Source: Roseateles aquatilis | GTDB taxonomy: Bacteria > Pseudomonadota > Gammaproteobacteria > Burkholderiales > Burkholderiaceae_C | Assembly (NCBI RefSeq): GCF_002205645.1 | Contig: NZ_NIOF01000005.1 | Coordinates: 186,001-250,000 of the forward strand | Direction of reading: 5' to 3' | DNA: 64,000 nucleotides | Shown here: positions 1 through 11,881 of the stretch, piece after piece | Layout: every line of letters begins with the position of its first letter | Numbering within the stretch: position 1 is the stretch's first letter | The notes under the pieces: generated by a model | What the model saw: only the letters and a program-made list of their open reading frames with translations | Told to the model about the DNA's origin: nothing | The model's database searches: none | Made by a program: the position numbers and the translations under genes

Positions 1-77
1 TCATTTACGCCACATGACCGAATTCCTACCATGACCACACATTCAGCCATCGCTCCCCACGGAGCAAGGAAACCGCC

Positions 78-914
78 ATGAGCACGATCACTTCGATCCC
101 TTCTTCTTCCTCCGCCGTCGGCCAGGCCCGTCTCGGCACCGCCCTCGTCACCGGCGCATCGACAGGCATCGGCGCGCTGTACGCAGACCGCCTGGCGCGG
201 CGTGGGCACGACCTGATCCTGGTCGCCCGCCAACGCGACCGTCTGACCGCGATGGCGGACCGCCTCGCCACGGAGACCGGCCGCGCGATCGAGGTGCTCG
301 ATGCCGACCTTGGCGATCCCGTCCAGCGCCGCCGGGTCGAGGACAAGCTGCGGCAGGACGCCAGCATCACGCTGCTGGTCAACAACGCCGGCATCGGCAC
401 GCACACGCCGCTGCTGGAGAGCGACGTGGAGCAGATGAACCGCCTGATCGACGTGAACGTCACCGCGCTGACGCGGCTCACCTACGTCGCGGTCCCTGGT
501 TTCGTGGCGCGCGGCAAGGGCGCGGTGATCAACATCGCCAGCGTCGTCGGCATCGCGCCGGAGCTGCTCAACGGCGTCTACGGCGCCAGCAAGGCCTTCG
601 TCAACGCATTCAGCCAGTCGCTGCACCACGAGCTGCACGACAAGGGCGTGCGCGTGCAAGCCGTGTTGCCCGGCGCCACGGCCACCGACTTCTGGGCCAT
701 CGGGGGACGGCCGGTCGAGCACCTGCCGCAGGAGATCGTCATGCGCGCCGAGGATCTGGTCGATGCCGCGCTGGTCGGTTTCGACCGCGGCGAGCTGATC
801 ACCATCCCCTCGCTGCACGACGAGGAGAAGTGGCTGGCCTTCGAGGGTGCGCGGCAGGCGATGTTCGGCGGCCTGTCGACCAACACGCCGGCGGCGCGAT
901 ACGCGCGGGACTGA
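78..914 (+). CDS. Short-chain dehydrogenase/reductase (SDR)
   Basis: Predicted cytoplasmic NAD(P)-dependent oxidoreductase of the classical SDR type, 278 aa. The cofactor-binding glycine motif TGASTGIG is at residues 25-32, NNAG at 102-105, and the catalytic residues read Ser155, Tyr168 and Lys172 (YGASK). A Ser-rich head of about 18 residues precedes the Rossmann fold. The ATG at 78 is preceded by AAGGA at 66-70, which supports this start. The gene stands alone on its strand and converges on the CAP-domain gene, so context gives no substrate. The family is very likely right; the reaction is not known. Confidence 0.9.
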   Translation: MSTITSIPSSSSAVGQARLGTALVTGASTGIGALYADRLARRGHDLILVARQRDRLTAMADRLATETGRAIEVLDADLGDPVQRRRVEDKLRQDASITLLVNNAGIGTHTPLLESDVEQMNRLIDVNVTALTRLTYVAVPGFVARGKGAVINIASVVGIAPELLNGVYGASKAFVNAFSQSLHHELHDKGVRVQAVLPGATATDFWAIGGRPVEHLPQEIVMRAEDLVDAALVGFDRGELITIPSLHDEEKWLAFEGARQAMFGGLSTNTPAARYARD

Positions 915-948
915 TGCCGAGGTCCCGAGCGGGGCCCCGTGGTGTCGC

Positions 949-1566
949 TCAGCGTGGCCTGCCGATGTCCATCACCCAGTAGGTGCGATACGTGTTGGCG
1001 GAGGACGCGGCCGGCCGGCAGGCCACGCCGATGTCGGCGAAGCCGGCCGACATCAGGTTGGCGCAATGCCCCGGGCTGTTGCGCCAGGACGTCACGACGG
1101 CCTCGACGGACGTCTGCCCGGCGGCGATGTTCTCGCCGATCGCGCTCCACTGGTAGTTGGTGGCATTGATGCGGTCGGTGAAGGTACGACCGTCCAGGCT
1201 GTCGTGGCTGAAGTAGTTCTTCGCCGCCATGTCCTGCGCATGGCCGTCGGCCGCCAGCGCCAGGCTCGCGTTCCAGGCCAGCGGCCGCGCGGCGGGGAAC
1301 ACGCCGGCCGTGCCGCAATCGGCGCCAGCGGCGCGCAGCGCGTTGATGCGGTCCAGCAGGCTCTGCTGGAAGTTGGGCAGGTCGCAAGTGCCGCCGACGT
1401 CGGTCGGATTGGCCGGATTGACCGGCGCTGCCGGGTTGGTGGGCGTGCCGCTCGACGCGGTGTCGCCGCCTCCACCGCCGCAGGCCGCGAGGCTCAGCCC
1501 GAGCATCAGCGCCGAGAGATGAAAGGTCCAGTGCCCGTGACCCGCCAGGTTCGAAAGATCGTTCAT
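949..1566 (-). CDS. CAP/SCP-domain lipoprotein
   Basis: Secreted lipoprotein of 205 aa. A hydrophobic signal segment ends in a lipobox-like LAAC, followed by a poly-Gly stretch and a Pro/Asn/Thr-rich linker to about residue 65, then a CAP (cysteine-rich secretory/PR-1) domain to the C-terminus. Family marks visible are the SHDSLDG and GENIAAG segments and the NSPGHCANL segment that carries a conserved His. CAP domains bind small hydrophobic ligands or act outside the cytoplasm in several ways, so the role here is open. The protein is probably lipid-anchored at the outer membrane. It converges on the SDR gene and has no operon partner. Confidence 0.85.
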   Translation of the reverse strand: MNDLSNLAGHGHWTFHLSALMLGLSLAACGGGGGDTASSGTPTNPAAPVNPANPTDVGGTCDLPNFQQSLLDRINALRAAGADCGTAGVFPAARPLAWNASLALAADGHAQDMAAKNYFSHDSLDGRTFTDRINATNYQWSAIGENIAAGQTSVEAVVTSWRNSPGHCANLMSAGFADIGVACRPAASSANTYRTYWVMDIGRPR

Positions 1567-1648
1567 CCTGGAATCTTAGGAAACGGGACGGGAAAAGTCT
1601 GGAACGAAACGTACGGTGTGTGTGTCGTTCAGGCCCAGGACCGTCGGA

Positions 1649-2116
1649 TCAAGGGGCCACACCGCGCTTGATCATGGCTCGATGGTTCTCGTCGAACCAG
1701 GTCGCCACGTCACGAAGAAACGGCGCGACCCATTCGAGCGCCTCGGCCAGTTCGTCGGTGTCAACGCTGTAGCCGGCCCGGTACTTGCGGTTGCGCCAGT
1801 CTCGGAGGATGTCCAACTCGTCGAAGCGGAGTTCGCTCAAGCCGAGTGCATGGCAGGCGCCCTCCAGCACCACCACGTGATGACCGCGGTCGCTCGTCAT
1901 GCGCCACCCCTGGGCGCATGCGACCGCCATGCAGGCGAGCAGCACGGCATCCCAAGTCGCATCCATTCGCGTGCCATTGGAGATCGTCGTCTGGCCGGCA
2001 TCCTGCAACTTGGCCTGAGACTGGCTCAGCCATTGCACGACGTCACGCGCGTTCACCGCCAAGGGCTTGAGCGGTGCATCAGGCTGAGCGGCCAGCTCCC
2101 GAAATGACTTCAGCAT
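1649..2116 (-). CDS. HEPN-like partner of the nucleotidyltransferase
   Basis: 155-residue, probably all-helical cytoplasmic protein whose start overlaps the end of the upstream nucleotidyltransferase gene by 38 bases, so the two are translationally coupled. Size, coupling and the segment RDWRNRKYRAGY near residue 110 suggest a HEPN-domain protein, the usual partner of MNT nucleotidyltransferases in toxin-antitoxin pairs. The catalytic His expected shortly after the Arg-Asn (Rx4-6H) is not evident; an Arg or Tyr stands there. It may therefore be a non-nuclease HEPN or only a structural analogue. No signal peptide or membrane segment is present. The assignment rests mainly on context. Confidence 0.6.
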   Translation of the reverse strand: MLKSFRELAAQPDAPLKPLAVNARDVVQWLSQSQAKLQDAGQTTISNGTRMDATWDAVLLACMAVACAQGWRMTSDRGHHVVVLEGACHALGLSELRFDELDILRDWRNRKYRAGYSVDTDELAEALEWVAPFLRDVATWFDENHRAMIKRGVAP

Positions 2117-2684
2117 CGAAATCCCCGATCAAGGGTATTCGCGGCCCTCGCACGATGTCCTGCGCGAAGCTCTCCCCGCTGCGAAGTTGGTCCAGAAAGG
2201 CTGAGATCGTAGTGGCCGTGGCATGGATCTCACGACCCAATACCCGACCAGCGGGCTTTAAAGCCACATTGGTCTTGAGTTCTGACATCGACCCGAAAAC
2301 CATCACGTCGACATCGCTGCCGACACCTGCCTGACCCCGTGCCACCGAGCCGAAAACGAAGGCAACCTGAACTCCCTTCACAGATCGCAGGCTCTCGCGC
2401 AACGTTCGCACCAGGACGCTGTCCTGCTGCATCAAGGCAACCAGTGGCGCGAGCGATGGATCCATGGTGGCCTGATAACGCGGCAACCCGTCCTGCTCCC
2501 GTCGTGTGACGAGCCCGGCGCTGGCCCAGCGCCTCAGCCAACGAGCGACGCTGCCGGCATCGGTGCCGGCCTCCGTCGCCAACTCACGTTGACCGAAACC
2601 GCGACCCGGCTCGGCGAACAGCGCCCGCAGCACACGAAAGCGTCCGGCGCTGCCGAAGACCTCTGTCAATTGCGCTTCGTTCAT
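2079..2684 (-). CDS. MNT-type nucleotidyltransferase with N-terminal winged helix
   Basis: Predicted 201-aa protein with two parts. Residues 1-75 look like a winged-helix DNA-binding domain (helices followed by RWLRRWASAGLV and a wing-like TRREQDG). Residues 105-150 carry the minimal nucleotidyltransferase signature FVFGSVARGQAG with GS at 112-113 and the metal-binding pair Asp124/Asp126 in SDVDV. MNT enzymes AMPylate the HEPN partner and so act as antitoxins; the fused winged helix suggests direct autoregulation through the three repeats just upstream. The ATG at 2684 is chosen with AGGG ahead of it; a GTG three codons earlier is possible. First gene of the two-gene unit. Confidence 0.82.
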   Translation of the reverse strand: MNEAQLTEVFGSAGRFRVLRALFAEPGRGFGQRELATEAGTDAGSVARWLRRWASAGLVTRREQDGLPRYQATMDPSLAPLVALMQQDSVLVRTLRESLRSVKGVQVAFVFGSVARGQAGVGSDVDVMVFGSMSELKTNVALKPAGRVLGREIHATATTISAFLDQLRSGESFAQDIVRGPRIPLIGDFDAEVISGAGRSA

Positions 2685-2713
2685 GGCGATCACCCTAGCA
2701 AGATGCCGACATT

Positions 2714-2770
2714 GTAGGCAAATCGCCTACGACGTAGCCAAATTGCCTACACCGTAGCCAGATTGCCTAC
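2714..2770. promoter_or_regulatory. Three tandem 17-bp operator-like repeats
   Basis: Three 17-bp units lie at 2714-2730 (GTAGGCAAATCGCCTAC), 2734-2750 (GTAGCCAAATTGCCTAC) and 2754-2770 (GTAGCCAGATTGCCTAC). Each is a near-palindrome, GTAGSC-N5-GCCTAC, and the period is exactly 20 bases. The array ends 30 bases before the nucleotidyltransferase start codon on the minus strand, which fits an autoregulatory operator for that protein's winged helix. That the repeats are there is direct observation; the ligand is inferred. Confidence 0.7.
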
Positions 2771-2829
2771 AGCCGCTCTTGCGTCGCCGCCGGGCCGCCC
2801 GCTCCTCCCGAGCGGCGACCCGGCTCGCC

Positions 2830-5877
<3,048 letters not shown>

Positions 5878-5886
5878 TCGGGCCCG

Positions 5887-5909
5887 CCCCCGCCGCGACG
5901 CGGCGGGGG
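5887..5909. other. Perfect 10-bp hairpin after the beta-rich protein gene
   Basis: CCCCCGCCGC and GCGGCGGGGG enclose a 3-base loop, starting 9 bases after the stop codon at 5877. No T-run follows on either strand, so it is at best a U-poor terminator or an mRNA 3'-end stabiliser. Confidence 0.4.
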
Positions 5910-5951
5910 GTAAAGTCGGCGAGCCTCAACGTCAACGGAGCGTCCTCGCCC

Positions 5952-6806
5952 ATGTCGTCCAGCACCGCACCGCCCTCCCCGGCCGACCTGTCGCCGAGCG
6001 CACCGACCGAGCCAGCGACACCTGGTCCCGCCTCGACGCCATCCATCCACGCCGCGGCCGCGGCGGGCTACTCGGCCGGCGCCGATACCTACGTGAAGGG
6101 CCGTCCGGACTATCCACCCGAGTTGCACGCCTGGTTGCGCGACAGCGTCGGCATCGTGCCCGGCGCGGCGGTCGTCGACCTGGGCGCGGGGACCGGCAAG
6201 TTCACCCAGCTGCTGGCGAAGACCGGCGCCGACGTCATCGCCGTCGAGCCGGTGGCGGAGATGCTCGCCCGCCTGCGCGTCGACCTGCCCGGCGTGACCG
6301 GCGTGCAGGGCACCGCGACGGCCATCCCGTTGCCGGATGCCTCGGCCGACGTCGTCGTCTGCGCGCAGGCCTTCCACTGGTTCGCGACGACGGCCGCGCT
6401 CGACGAGATGGCCCGCGTGCTCAAGCCCGGTGGCCGCCTGGCGTTGATCTGGAACCTGCGCGATGCGCATGTGCCCTGGGTCGCCCGGATGAACGAGATC
6501 ACCGACCGCCACGAAGGCGACGTGCCGCGCTTCTACAAGGGCACATGGCGCGGGGTCTTCCCGCATCCGGCCTTCGAGGCGCCGAGCGAGTCGCAGTTCA
6601 CCAACGCGCACACCGGCCCGGCCGAGGATGTCATCGTCAAGCGCGTGCTGTCGACCAGCTTCATCAGCGCGCTGCCCGACGACCAGCGCGCGACGGTCGA
6701 GGCGCAACTCCGGCGGCTGATCGACGAGACGCCCGACCTCAAGGACCCACCCCACGTCGCCGTGCCCTACCTGACCTTCGCCTTCTGCGCGCGCAAGCGC
6801 GGCTGA
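5952..6806 (+). CDS. Class I SAM-dependent methyltransferase
   Basis: Cytoplasmic methyltransferase of 284 aa. A low-complexity Ser/Pro/Ala head (residues 1-35) precedes a Methyltransf_11-type Rossmann domain: motif I VVDLGAGTGKF at about 73-83, an acidic ribose-binding residue in VIAVEPV at about 97-103, and motif II/III segments PLPDASADVVVCAQAFHWF and LKPGGRLALIWN. The HWF triplet is common in trans-aconitate-like and small-molecule methyltransferases. Substrate cannot be told from context. The ATG at 5952 is chosen because the domain begins 35 residues later and the upstream frame overlaps another gene. Confidence 0.85.
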   Translation: MSSSTAPPSPADLSPSAPTEPATPGPASTPSIHAAAAAGYSAGADTYVKGRPDYPPELHAWLRDSVGIVPGAAVVDLGAGTGKFTQLLAKTGADVIAVEPVAEMLARLRVDLPGVTGVQGTATAIPLPDASADVVVCAQAFHWFATTAALDEMARVLKPGGRLALIWNLRDAHVPWVARMNEITDRHEGDVPRFYKGTWRGVFPHPAFEAPSESQFTNAHTGPAEDVIVKRVLSTSFISALPDDQRATVEAQLRRLIDETPDLKDPPHVAVPYLTFAFCARKRG

Positions 6807-7053
6807 CCGCGCGCTGCGACGACGACCGCGTCTGGCCCCCGGCGAAGTCGCCGCCGCGCCTCGCGCGACTCCTGCGATTTGCGCGTTTTCAAAGTCGCTG
6901 ACCAAATAAGGCCTTTCGGCAGACTGGCCGCGTCGTCAACATCGAGGACAACAATGGCGCTCCGGCGCCGGCAGTCCCCGACGGGGACGACGAGAATCGA
7001 TTCTTTCGCACTCGATCCGCATCCGTTCCGCATCCCATTCAATGGAGCTCACC

Positions 7054-7713
7054 ATGTCCCTGCGCATCAACGACACCGCCCCGAACTTCACCGCCAAGAC
7101 CACGCATGGCGAGATCGACTTCCACTCCTGGATCGGCGACAGCTGGGCGATCCTGTTCTCGCATCCGAAGGACTTCACCCCGGTGTGCACGACCGAGCTG
7201 GGCTACATGGCCAAGATCGAGCCGGAGTTCACCCGCCGCGGCGCCAAGTTGATCGGCCTGTCGATCGACCCGGTCGAGAGCCACGGCAAGTGGGTGGCCG
7301 ACATCGAGGAAACGCAGGGCGCGACCGTGACGTACCCGATGATCGGCGACACCGACCTGGCGGTGGCCAAGCTCTACAACATGCTGCCGGCCGAGGAGCC
7401 GGGCAGCTCCGACGGCCGCACCGCGGCGACCAACGCGACGGTGCGCTCGGTCTTCATCATCGGCCCGGACAAGAAGATCAAGCTGATGCTGACCTACCCG
7501 ATGACGACGGGCCGCAACTTCGACGAGATCCTGCGCGTGCTCGACTCCATGCAGCTGACCGCCAGGCACAAGGTCGCCACGCCGGTGAACTGGAAGCATG
7601 GCGACGACGTGATCATCGCGGGCTCCGTGTCCGACGAGGACGCGAAGAAGCTGTACCCCGAAGGCTGGGCCGCCCCCAAGCCCTACCTGCGGATCGTGAA
7701 GCAGCCGCGCTGA
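7054..7713 (+). CDS. 1-Cys peroxiredoxin (Prx6 family)
   Basis: Thiol peroxidase of 219 aa that reduces hydroperoxides in the cytoplasm. The peroxidatic Cys45 lies in the canonical PVCTTE, followed by Arg in the segment GRTAATNATVRSVFIIGP and a long C-terminal arm that marks the Prx6/1-Cys group. The ATG at 7054 is preferred because GGAG sits 8 bases ahead of it; another ATG four codons upstream overlaps that site. The gene is preceded by 247 bases without a gene in which only short GC-rich inverted repeats were seen. With KatG it forms part of a peroxide defence set in this part of the chromosome. Confidence 0.95.
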   Translation: MSLRINDTAPNFTAKTTHGEIDFHSWIGDSWAILFSHPKDFTPVCTTELGYMAKIEPEFTRRGAKLIGLSIDPVESHGKWVADIEETQGATVTYPMIGDTDLAVAKLYNMLPAEEPGSSDGRTAATNATVRSVFIIGPDKKIKLMLTYPMTTGRNFDEILRVLDSMQLTARHKVATPVNWKHGDDVIIAGSVSDEDAKKLYPEGWAAPKPYLRIVKQPR

Positions 7714-7795
7714 TCGACGCGACGCGCGGCGGCGAACACGCCGCCGCGAGGCCTTCATCCGGGTGCCGCCTCGCCCGTGCCGTCGGGAGGAACGC

Positions 7796-9307
7796 ATGAA
7801 GACTTACGGACGCAGCATGGGCCTGGGATTCGCGTTGGTCTTCGCGATCCTCGCCGGCATCGGCGCCGTCGCGGTGCGGGGCGCCTTCCTGATGGACCAG
7901 GCCTCGACGCGACTGGCCGAGGGCCATCGCGCCCTGCGCGACCTGTCCGCGCTGCACGGCGCGATCACCGCCACGGAGACCGGCCAGCGCGGCTTCCTGC
8001 TCTCCGGCGATCGCGGCTACCTGCCGAGCTTCGAGGCGGGCGTGAAGGACACCGCGCGGCGGCTGAGCGAATTGCGCGACAGCCCCACCCTGCACGACCG
8101 CGCGCTGCAGCTCGACGACGTCGAGCGCATGATCTCGTCCCTCTTCGGGACCTTCCGGCAACGGATCGCGCAGCGCGAGGCCACGACGCTGGAAGAGGTG
8201 ATGCGCGCGCCGCAGGTCGAGACCGCGCGGCGCCAGATGGCGCAGTTGCGCGCCGCGCTGAAGGACGTCGAGGACGAGGCCACCACGCAGCTCGACGCGC
8301 GCAGCGCCGAGATGGCCGAGGCCACCCGCGAGGTCAAGGCGTTCGCCGTCGGCGGCGCGCTGCTCGGGCTGGTGTTGATCGTCGTCGTCTGGGCCGTGCT
8401 GCAGCGGCAGTTGACCCGCTCCGTCGGCGGCGCCGCGGAGGACATGTTGCGGCAGTCGCGCGAGCTGGAGGCCTCCTCCCAGCAACAGGCTTCCGCCACC
8501 AAGGAGACGGCCACCGCCACCGTGCAGGTCACCGCGACCATGCACGAGGTGCAGGCCGCCGCCCATCAGATCGCCGAGCGCTCGGCCGAGGTCGAGGCCA
8601 TCGCCGTGGCCAGCACGCTGGCCGCGCAGGCCGGCGGCAGCGCGATGGTGCGGGCGCGCGAGACGGTCGGCCTGATGCGCCAGCAGATCGATCGGGTCGT
8701 CACGCAGATGCTGGCGCTCGGCAAGAAGGTGCAAGGCGCGACGACGGTGCTCAGCGCGGTCGAGGAATTTGCCGAGCGCACCAACATCCTGGCCATCAAC
8801 GCCACGATCGAGGCCGCGTCCGCCGGCGAGGCCGGCGAGCGCTTCCAGGTCGTGGCCGACGAGATCCGCCGCCTCGCCGAGCGCGTGCGCGGCGACGCGC
8901 TGGAGATCCGCTACCAGCTCGACGAGATCCGCAACGCCTCCAACGCGACGGTGATGGCCACGGAGGCCGGCTCCAAGGCGGTCGACGCGAGCTCCGACCT
9001 CTTCGCGGAAGTCGACGAGGCGCTGCGCCTGATCGTGAAACGCGTCTCGACCTCGGAGTCCGCGAGCCAGGAGATCCGGCTGGCCACGCAGCAGCAGTCC
9101 AGCGCCGTGCAGCAGCTGGAGGTCGCATTGGCCGGCGTGACGAGCGCGACCAACGAGGCGGAACAATCGGCGCATCGCAACCTGTCGACCGCAGGGGCGC
9201 TGTCCACGACGGCGCATCGCCTGCGGGACTTCGTCAAGGCGCCGGCGCAGTTGCCATGGCCGCGGGCGCGCGCCGCGCGCATCGCGGAGGCGGCCCTGCG
9301 CGGCTGA
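7796..9307 (+). CDS. Methyl-accepting chemotaxis protein with CHASE3-like sensor
   Basis: Inner-membrane chemoreceptor, 503 aa. TM1 is at about residues 8-28, then a periplasmic helical domain with the CHASE3-type segment TETGQRGFLLSGDRGYL at about 60-76, then TM2 at about 182-201. No clear HAMP domain follows: the chain passes almost at once into long coiled-coil adaptation helices and a signalling hairpin (FAERTNILAINATIEAASAG, VVADEIRRLAERV) that departs from the canonical tip. It should couple a periplasmic signal to CheA/CheW or a related system. GGGAGGA ahead of the ATG at 7796 fixes the start. It converges on mntH, and no che genes are adjacent. Confidence 0.87.
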   Translation: MKTYGRSMGLGFALVFAILAGIGAVAVRGAFLMDQASTRLAEGHRALRDLSALHGAITATETGQRGFLLSGDRGYLPSFEAGVKDTARRLSELRDSPTLHDRALQLDDVERMISSLFGTFRQRIAQREATTLEEVMRAPQVETARRQMAQLRAALKDVEDEATTQLDARSAEMAEATREVKAFAVGGALLGLVLIVVVWAVLQRQLTRSVGGAAEDMLRQSRELEASSQQQASATKETATATVQVTATMHEVQAAAHQIAERSAEVEAIAVASTLAAQAGGSAMVRARETVGLMRQQIDRVVTQMLALGKKVQGATTVLSAVEEFAERTNILAINATIEAASAGEAGERFQVVADEIRRLAERVRGDALEIRYQLDEIRNASNATVMATEAGSKAVDASSDLFAEVDEALRLIVKRVSTSESASQEIRLATQQQSSAVQQLEVALAGVTSATNEAEQSAHRNLSTAGALSTTAHRLRDFVKAPAQLPWPRARAARIAEAALRG

Positions 9308-9377
9308 ACCCGCCGAAGCCGGCCGCAGCCGATCAGCCTGCGCCGGGGGCCACCGAAGGCGGCCAACGGCGCGCGGC

Positions 9378-10721
9378 TCATCCGACGATCACGCCCACCA
9401 CCAGCACCGCGTTCAGCGCCATGATCACCGCCACGATCACGCTGGCCACGGCGGTGGTCCAGCGGCTGCTCGCCAGCTCGCCCATCACCCGGCGGCTCGC
9501 GGTGAAGCGGATCAGCGGCACGATCGCGAACGGCAGTTGCAGGCTCAGCACCACCTGGCTGAAGAGCAGCAACCGGCCGATGCCCTCGTCGCCGTAGACG
9601 AGGCACACGACCAGCGCGGGCACGACCGCCACGGCGCGCGTCGTCAGGCGTCGCGCCCAGGCGGGCATGCGCAGGTTCACGAAGCCTTCCATGACGATCT
9701 GGCCCGCCAGCGTCGCCGTCACCGTCGAGCTGAGCCCCGACGCCAGCAGCGCCACGCCGAACACCACGCTGGCGATGCCCGCGCCGGTCAGCGGGTCCAG
9801 CAGCCGGTAGGCGTCCTGCAGGTCCTCCACGCCGCGATGGCCGTTGGCGTGGAAGACCGCGCCGGCCGTGATCAGGATCGCTGCGTTGATCAGGAAGGCC
9901 ACCGACAGCGCCATCACGATGTCGATGCGCGCGAAGCGCAGCGCGTCGCGCTTGCCTTCGGTGGAAGTCTCGAATCGCCGCGTCTGCACCACCGACGAAT
10001 GCAGGTAGAGGTTGTGCGGCATCACCGTCGCGCCCACGATGCCGATGGCGATGTAAAGCATGCCGGGATCGGTGATCGTCTCCCGCACCGGCATGAAGCC
10101 GCGCATCACCGCGCCCCACTGCGGATCGGCCAGCGCCAGGTTGATGCCGAAGCACACGAAGACCACCGTCAGCAGCGCCAGGATGACCGCCTCCAGCTGG
10201 CGGAAACCGCGCTGCTGCAGCCACAGGATCAGCACCGCGTCCAGTACCGTCAGGCTCACGCCCCAGGCCAGCGGCAGGTCGAACAGCAGCTTCAGCGCGA
10301 TGGCCGTGCCGATCACCTCGGCCAGGTCGCAGGCGCAGATCGCGATCTCGCACAACAGCCACTGCCAGACCACGGTCCGACGCGGCGAGTGCGCGCGACA
10401 GGCCTGCGCCAGGTCCAGGCCCGAGGCGATGCCCAGCCGCGCCGCCATCACCTGCAGGATCATCGCCATCAGGCTGGACATCGCCACCACCCACAGCAGC
10501 GCGTAGCCGTAGCGCGAGCCGCCCGCGATGTCGGTGGCCCAGTTGCCGGGGTCCATGTACCCGACCGCCACGAGGTACCCCGGGCCCAGGAATCCTCGCA
10601 GCCGGCGCAGGAAGGCGCCGCCCTGGGCCACCGGCACGCTGCGGTGCGCGGCGCCCAGGGACGGGCCGTTGACGGGCAGGCCGATGTCCGGCTCGATCGC
10701 GATCGCGGGAGGAGGCGTCAT
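9378..10721 (-). CDS. mntH: Nramp family Mn(II)/Fe(II)-proton symporter
   Basis: Inner-membrane metal importer, 447 aa, with about 11 hydrophobic segments. The family signature DPGNWATD is at residues 57-64 in TM1, and the TM6 metal-site segment [11 protein letters not shown] is present, so both halves of the metal site are intact. The N-terminal 40 residues are cytoplasmic and unusually Pro-rich. The gene lies downstream of, and on the same strand as, the ferritin-like gene and a 49-residue membrane peptide (62-base gap), suggesting one metal-related transcript. No obvious MntR or Fur box was identified. Confidence 0.93.
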   Translation of the reverse strand: MTPPPAIAIEPDIGLPVNGPSLGAAHRSVPVAQGGAFLRRLRGFLGPGYLVAVGYMDPGNWATDIAGGSRYGYALLWVVAMSSLMAMILQVMAARLGIASGLDLAQACRAHSPRRTVVWQWLLCEIAICACDLAEVIGTAIALKLLFDLPLAWGVSLTVLDAVLILWLQQRGFRQLEAVILALLTVVFVCFGINLALADPQWGAVMRGFMPVRETITDPGMLYIAIGIVGATVMPHNLYLHSSVVQTRRFETSTEGKRDALRFARIDIVMALSVAFLINAAILITAGAVFHANGHRGVEDLQDAYRLLDPLTGAGIASVVFGVALLASGLSSTVTATLAGQIVMEGFVNLRMPAWARRLTTRAVAVVPALVVCLVYGDEGIGRLLLFSQVVLSLQLPFAIVPLIRFTASRRVMGELASSRWTTAVASVIVAVIMALNAVLVVGVIVG

Positions 10722-10782
10722 CGGTGTCCCTTGGGCGGTGGGGTCGGACGGTGGAGTCAGAGGCAGGCGTCGGGTGGCGGGG

Positions 10783-10932
10783 TCAGACCAGAGGCGTCAG
10801 CGTGCGATGCAGCAGCACGGCCGCTCCCATGATGACGACGCTCCAGCCTGCCAGCAATCGGGCGGCCCGGCGGACCTCCGGGCGCGAAGGGATTTGCCCC
10901 GGGGATGTCTTCATGGCGGTCGCATCAGACAT
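10783..10932 (-). CDS. Small single-span membrane peptide (49 aa)
   Basis: Short ORF whose ATG at 10932 overlaps the stop codon of the ferritin-like gene (ATGTCTGA arrangement, 8-base overlap), so translation is probably coupled. It encodes 49 residues: a polar, Arg-rich head (residues 1-25) and one hydrophobic segment ([17 protein letters not shown], about 26-42). A second ATG occurs at codon 7. The third-position G+C is a little lower than in neighbouring genes. It sits between the ferritin-like gene and mntH in the same direction and could be a small accessory of either. No family was recognised. Confidence 0.5.
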   Translation of the reverse strand: MSDATAMKTSPGQIPSRPEVRRAARLLAGWSVVIMGAAVLLHRTLTPLV

Positions 10933-11881
10933 ACGCGCTGCTCATGGCCAGCGAGCCGTTCACGCCCGCCGGGAAGAAGCCGCCCTGCGTCACCGCGTCC
11001 TTGTTGAGGTAGACGATGTTCAGCACGTCGCCCGGGGAACGGCTGAAGGCGATGCCGTTGTCGTCGAGCGGCACGATGTTGGCGATGTCGGGGGTCGCGC
11101 CGGCGATGCCCTGGTCCACGTCGGTCGAGCCGTCCAGGCTGTCCCGCGCGTTGGAGATCGCCACGCTCGCGCTCGCAAGGCCCTTCGCGTACATGACCGT
11201 GCGGACCAGTCCCGCGTGGTACGCCTCCGCCGCGAGGATGCCGGCGGCGGCCTCCAGAAAGGTCTTGCTGGAGATCAGCGGGGACGCGCCCTTGTAGGCG
11301 GTCACGCCGACGTCCTCGAAGATATAGGCGCCGAGCAGGAAGCTGTTGTCGTCGGCGAAGGGATTGAACACCTGCCCCGCGGTGATGAGTCCGGCGGCGC
11401 GCGCCGCGACCGAGAACGGACCGTTGGGATCGGTGCCGCTGATGTTGATGGCGGGATGCGCGACGGCCGATGCACCCAGCGCGGCGCGCAGGAAGCGCAC
11501 GTGGTCGAGCTCGTCCTTGGCGATCTCCTTCGCGTACGCGGCCACGAGCGGATCGGCGAATGGCACCTTCGCGCCGCCGGTGATCGCGCCCTGCGTGCCG
11601 ACGCCCGTCATCATGCTGGCGGGCAGGCCCATGCCGAAGACGGCGTATTGATAGAACTGCGCCTCGAGGTACTCCAGGTTCAGCGCGAAGTTGAGGATCT
11701 CTGCATCCGTGGGCGCGGACTGCGCGACGGCATCGTCGCCCGATCCGCCGCAGGCACCCAGCAGCGTGCCGACCGCCAGGCCGGCGGCGACGCCGCCCGT
11801 CTTTCGGAAGAAGTGGCGGCGCTCTTCGCGCTTGACGGCGCGACGCTCCAGCAGATCGATGATGGGAGAGGAATTGAACAT
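10925..11881 (-). CDS. Tat-exported ferritin-like di-iron lipoprotein
   Basis: 318-residue exported protein of the Ferritin_2-like group. The N-terminus carries a twin-arginine motif RRHFFRK (from residue 21) and a hydrophobic stretch ending in LLGAC with Cys44 as a possible lipidation site. The ferritin-like four-helix domain shows the di-iron ligand pattern: Glu in NLEYLEAQ, ExxH in DELDH, Glu in FEDVG, and a second ExxH in EAYH. It should bind a di-iron centre in the cell envelope; redox or metal-storage activity is inferred. GGAG precedes the ATG at 11881. It is divergent from the ECF sigma gene and is followed by the 49-aa peptide and mntH. Confidence 0.88.
   Translation of the reverse strand: MFNSSPIIDLLERRAVKREERRHFFRKTGGVAAGLAVGTLLGACGGSGDDAVAQSAPTDAEILNFALNLEYLEAQFYQYAVFGMGLPASMMTGVGTQGAITGGAKVPFADPLVAAYAKEIAKDELDHVRFLRAALGASAVAHPAINISGTDPNGPFSVAARAAGLITAGQVFNPFADDNSFLLGAYIFEDVGVTAYKGASPLISSKTFLEAAAGILAAEAYHAGLVRTVMYAKGLASASVAISNARDSLDGSTDVDQGIAGATPDIANIVPLDDNGIAFSRSPGDVLNIVYLNKDAVTQGGFFPAGVNGSLAMSSAYV

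Noticed and set aside
5887-5909. Perfect GC hairpin as a firm intrinsic terminator
   Set aside because: There is no T-run on either strand; listed only as a hairpin.
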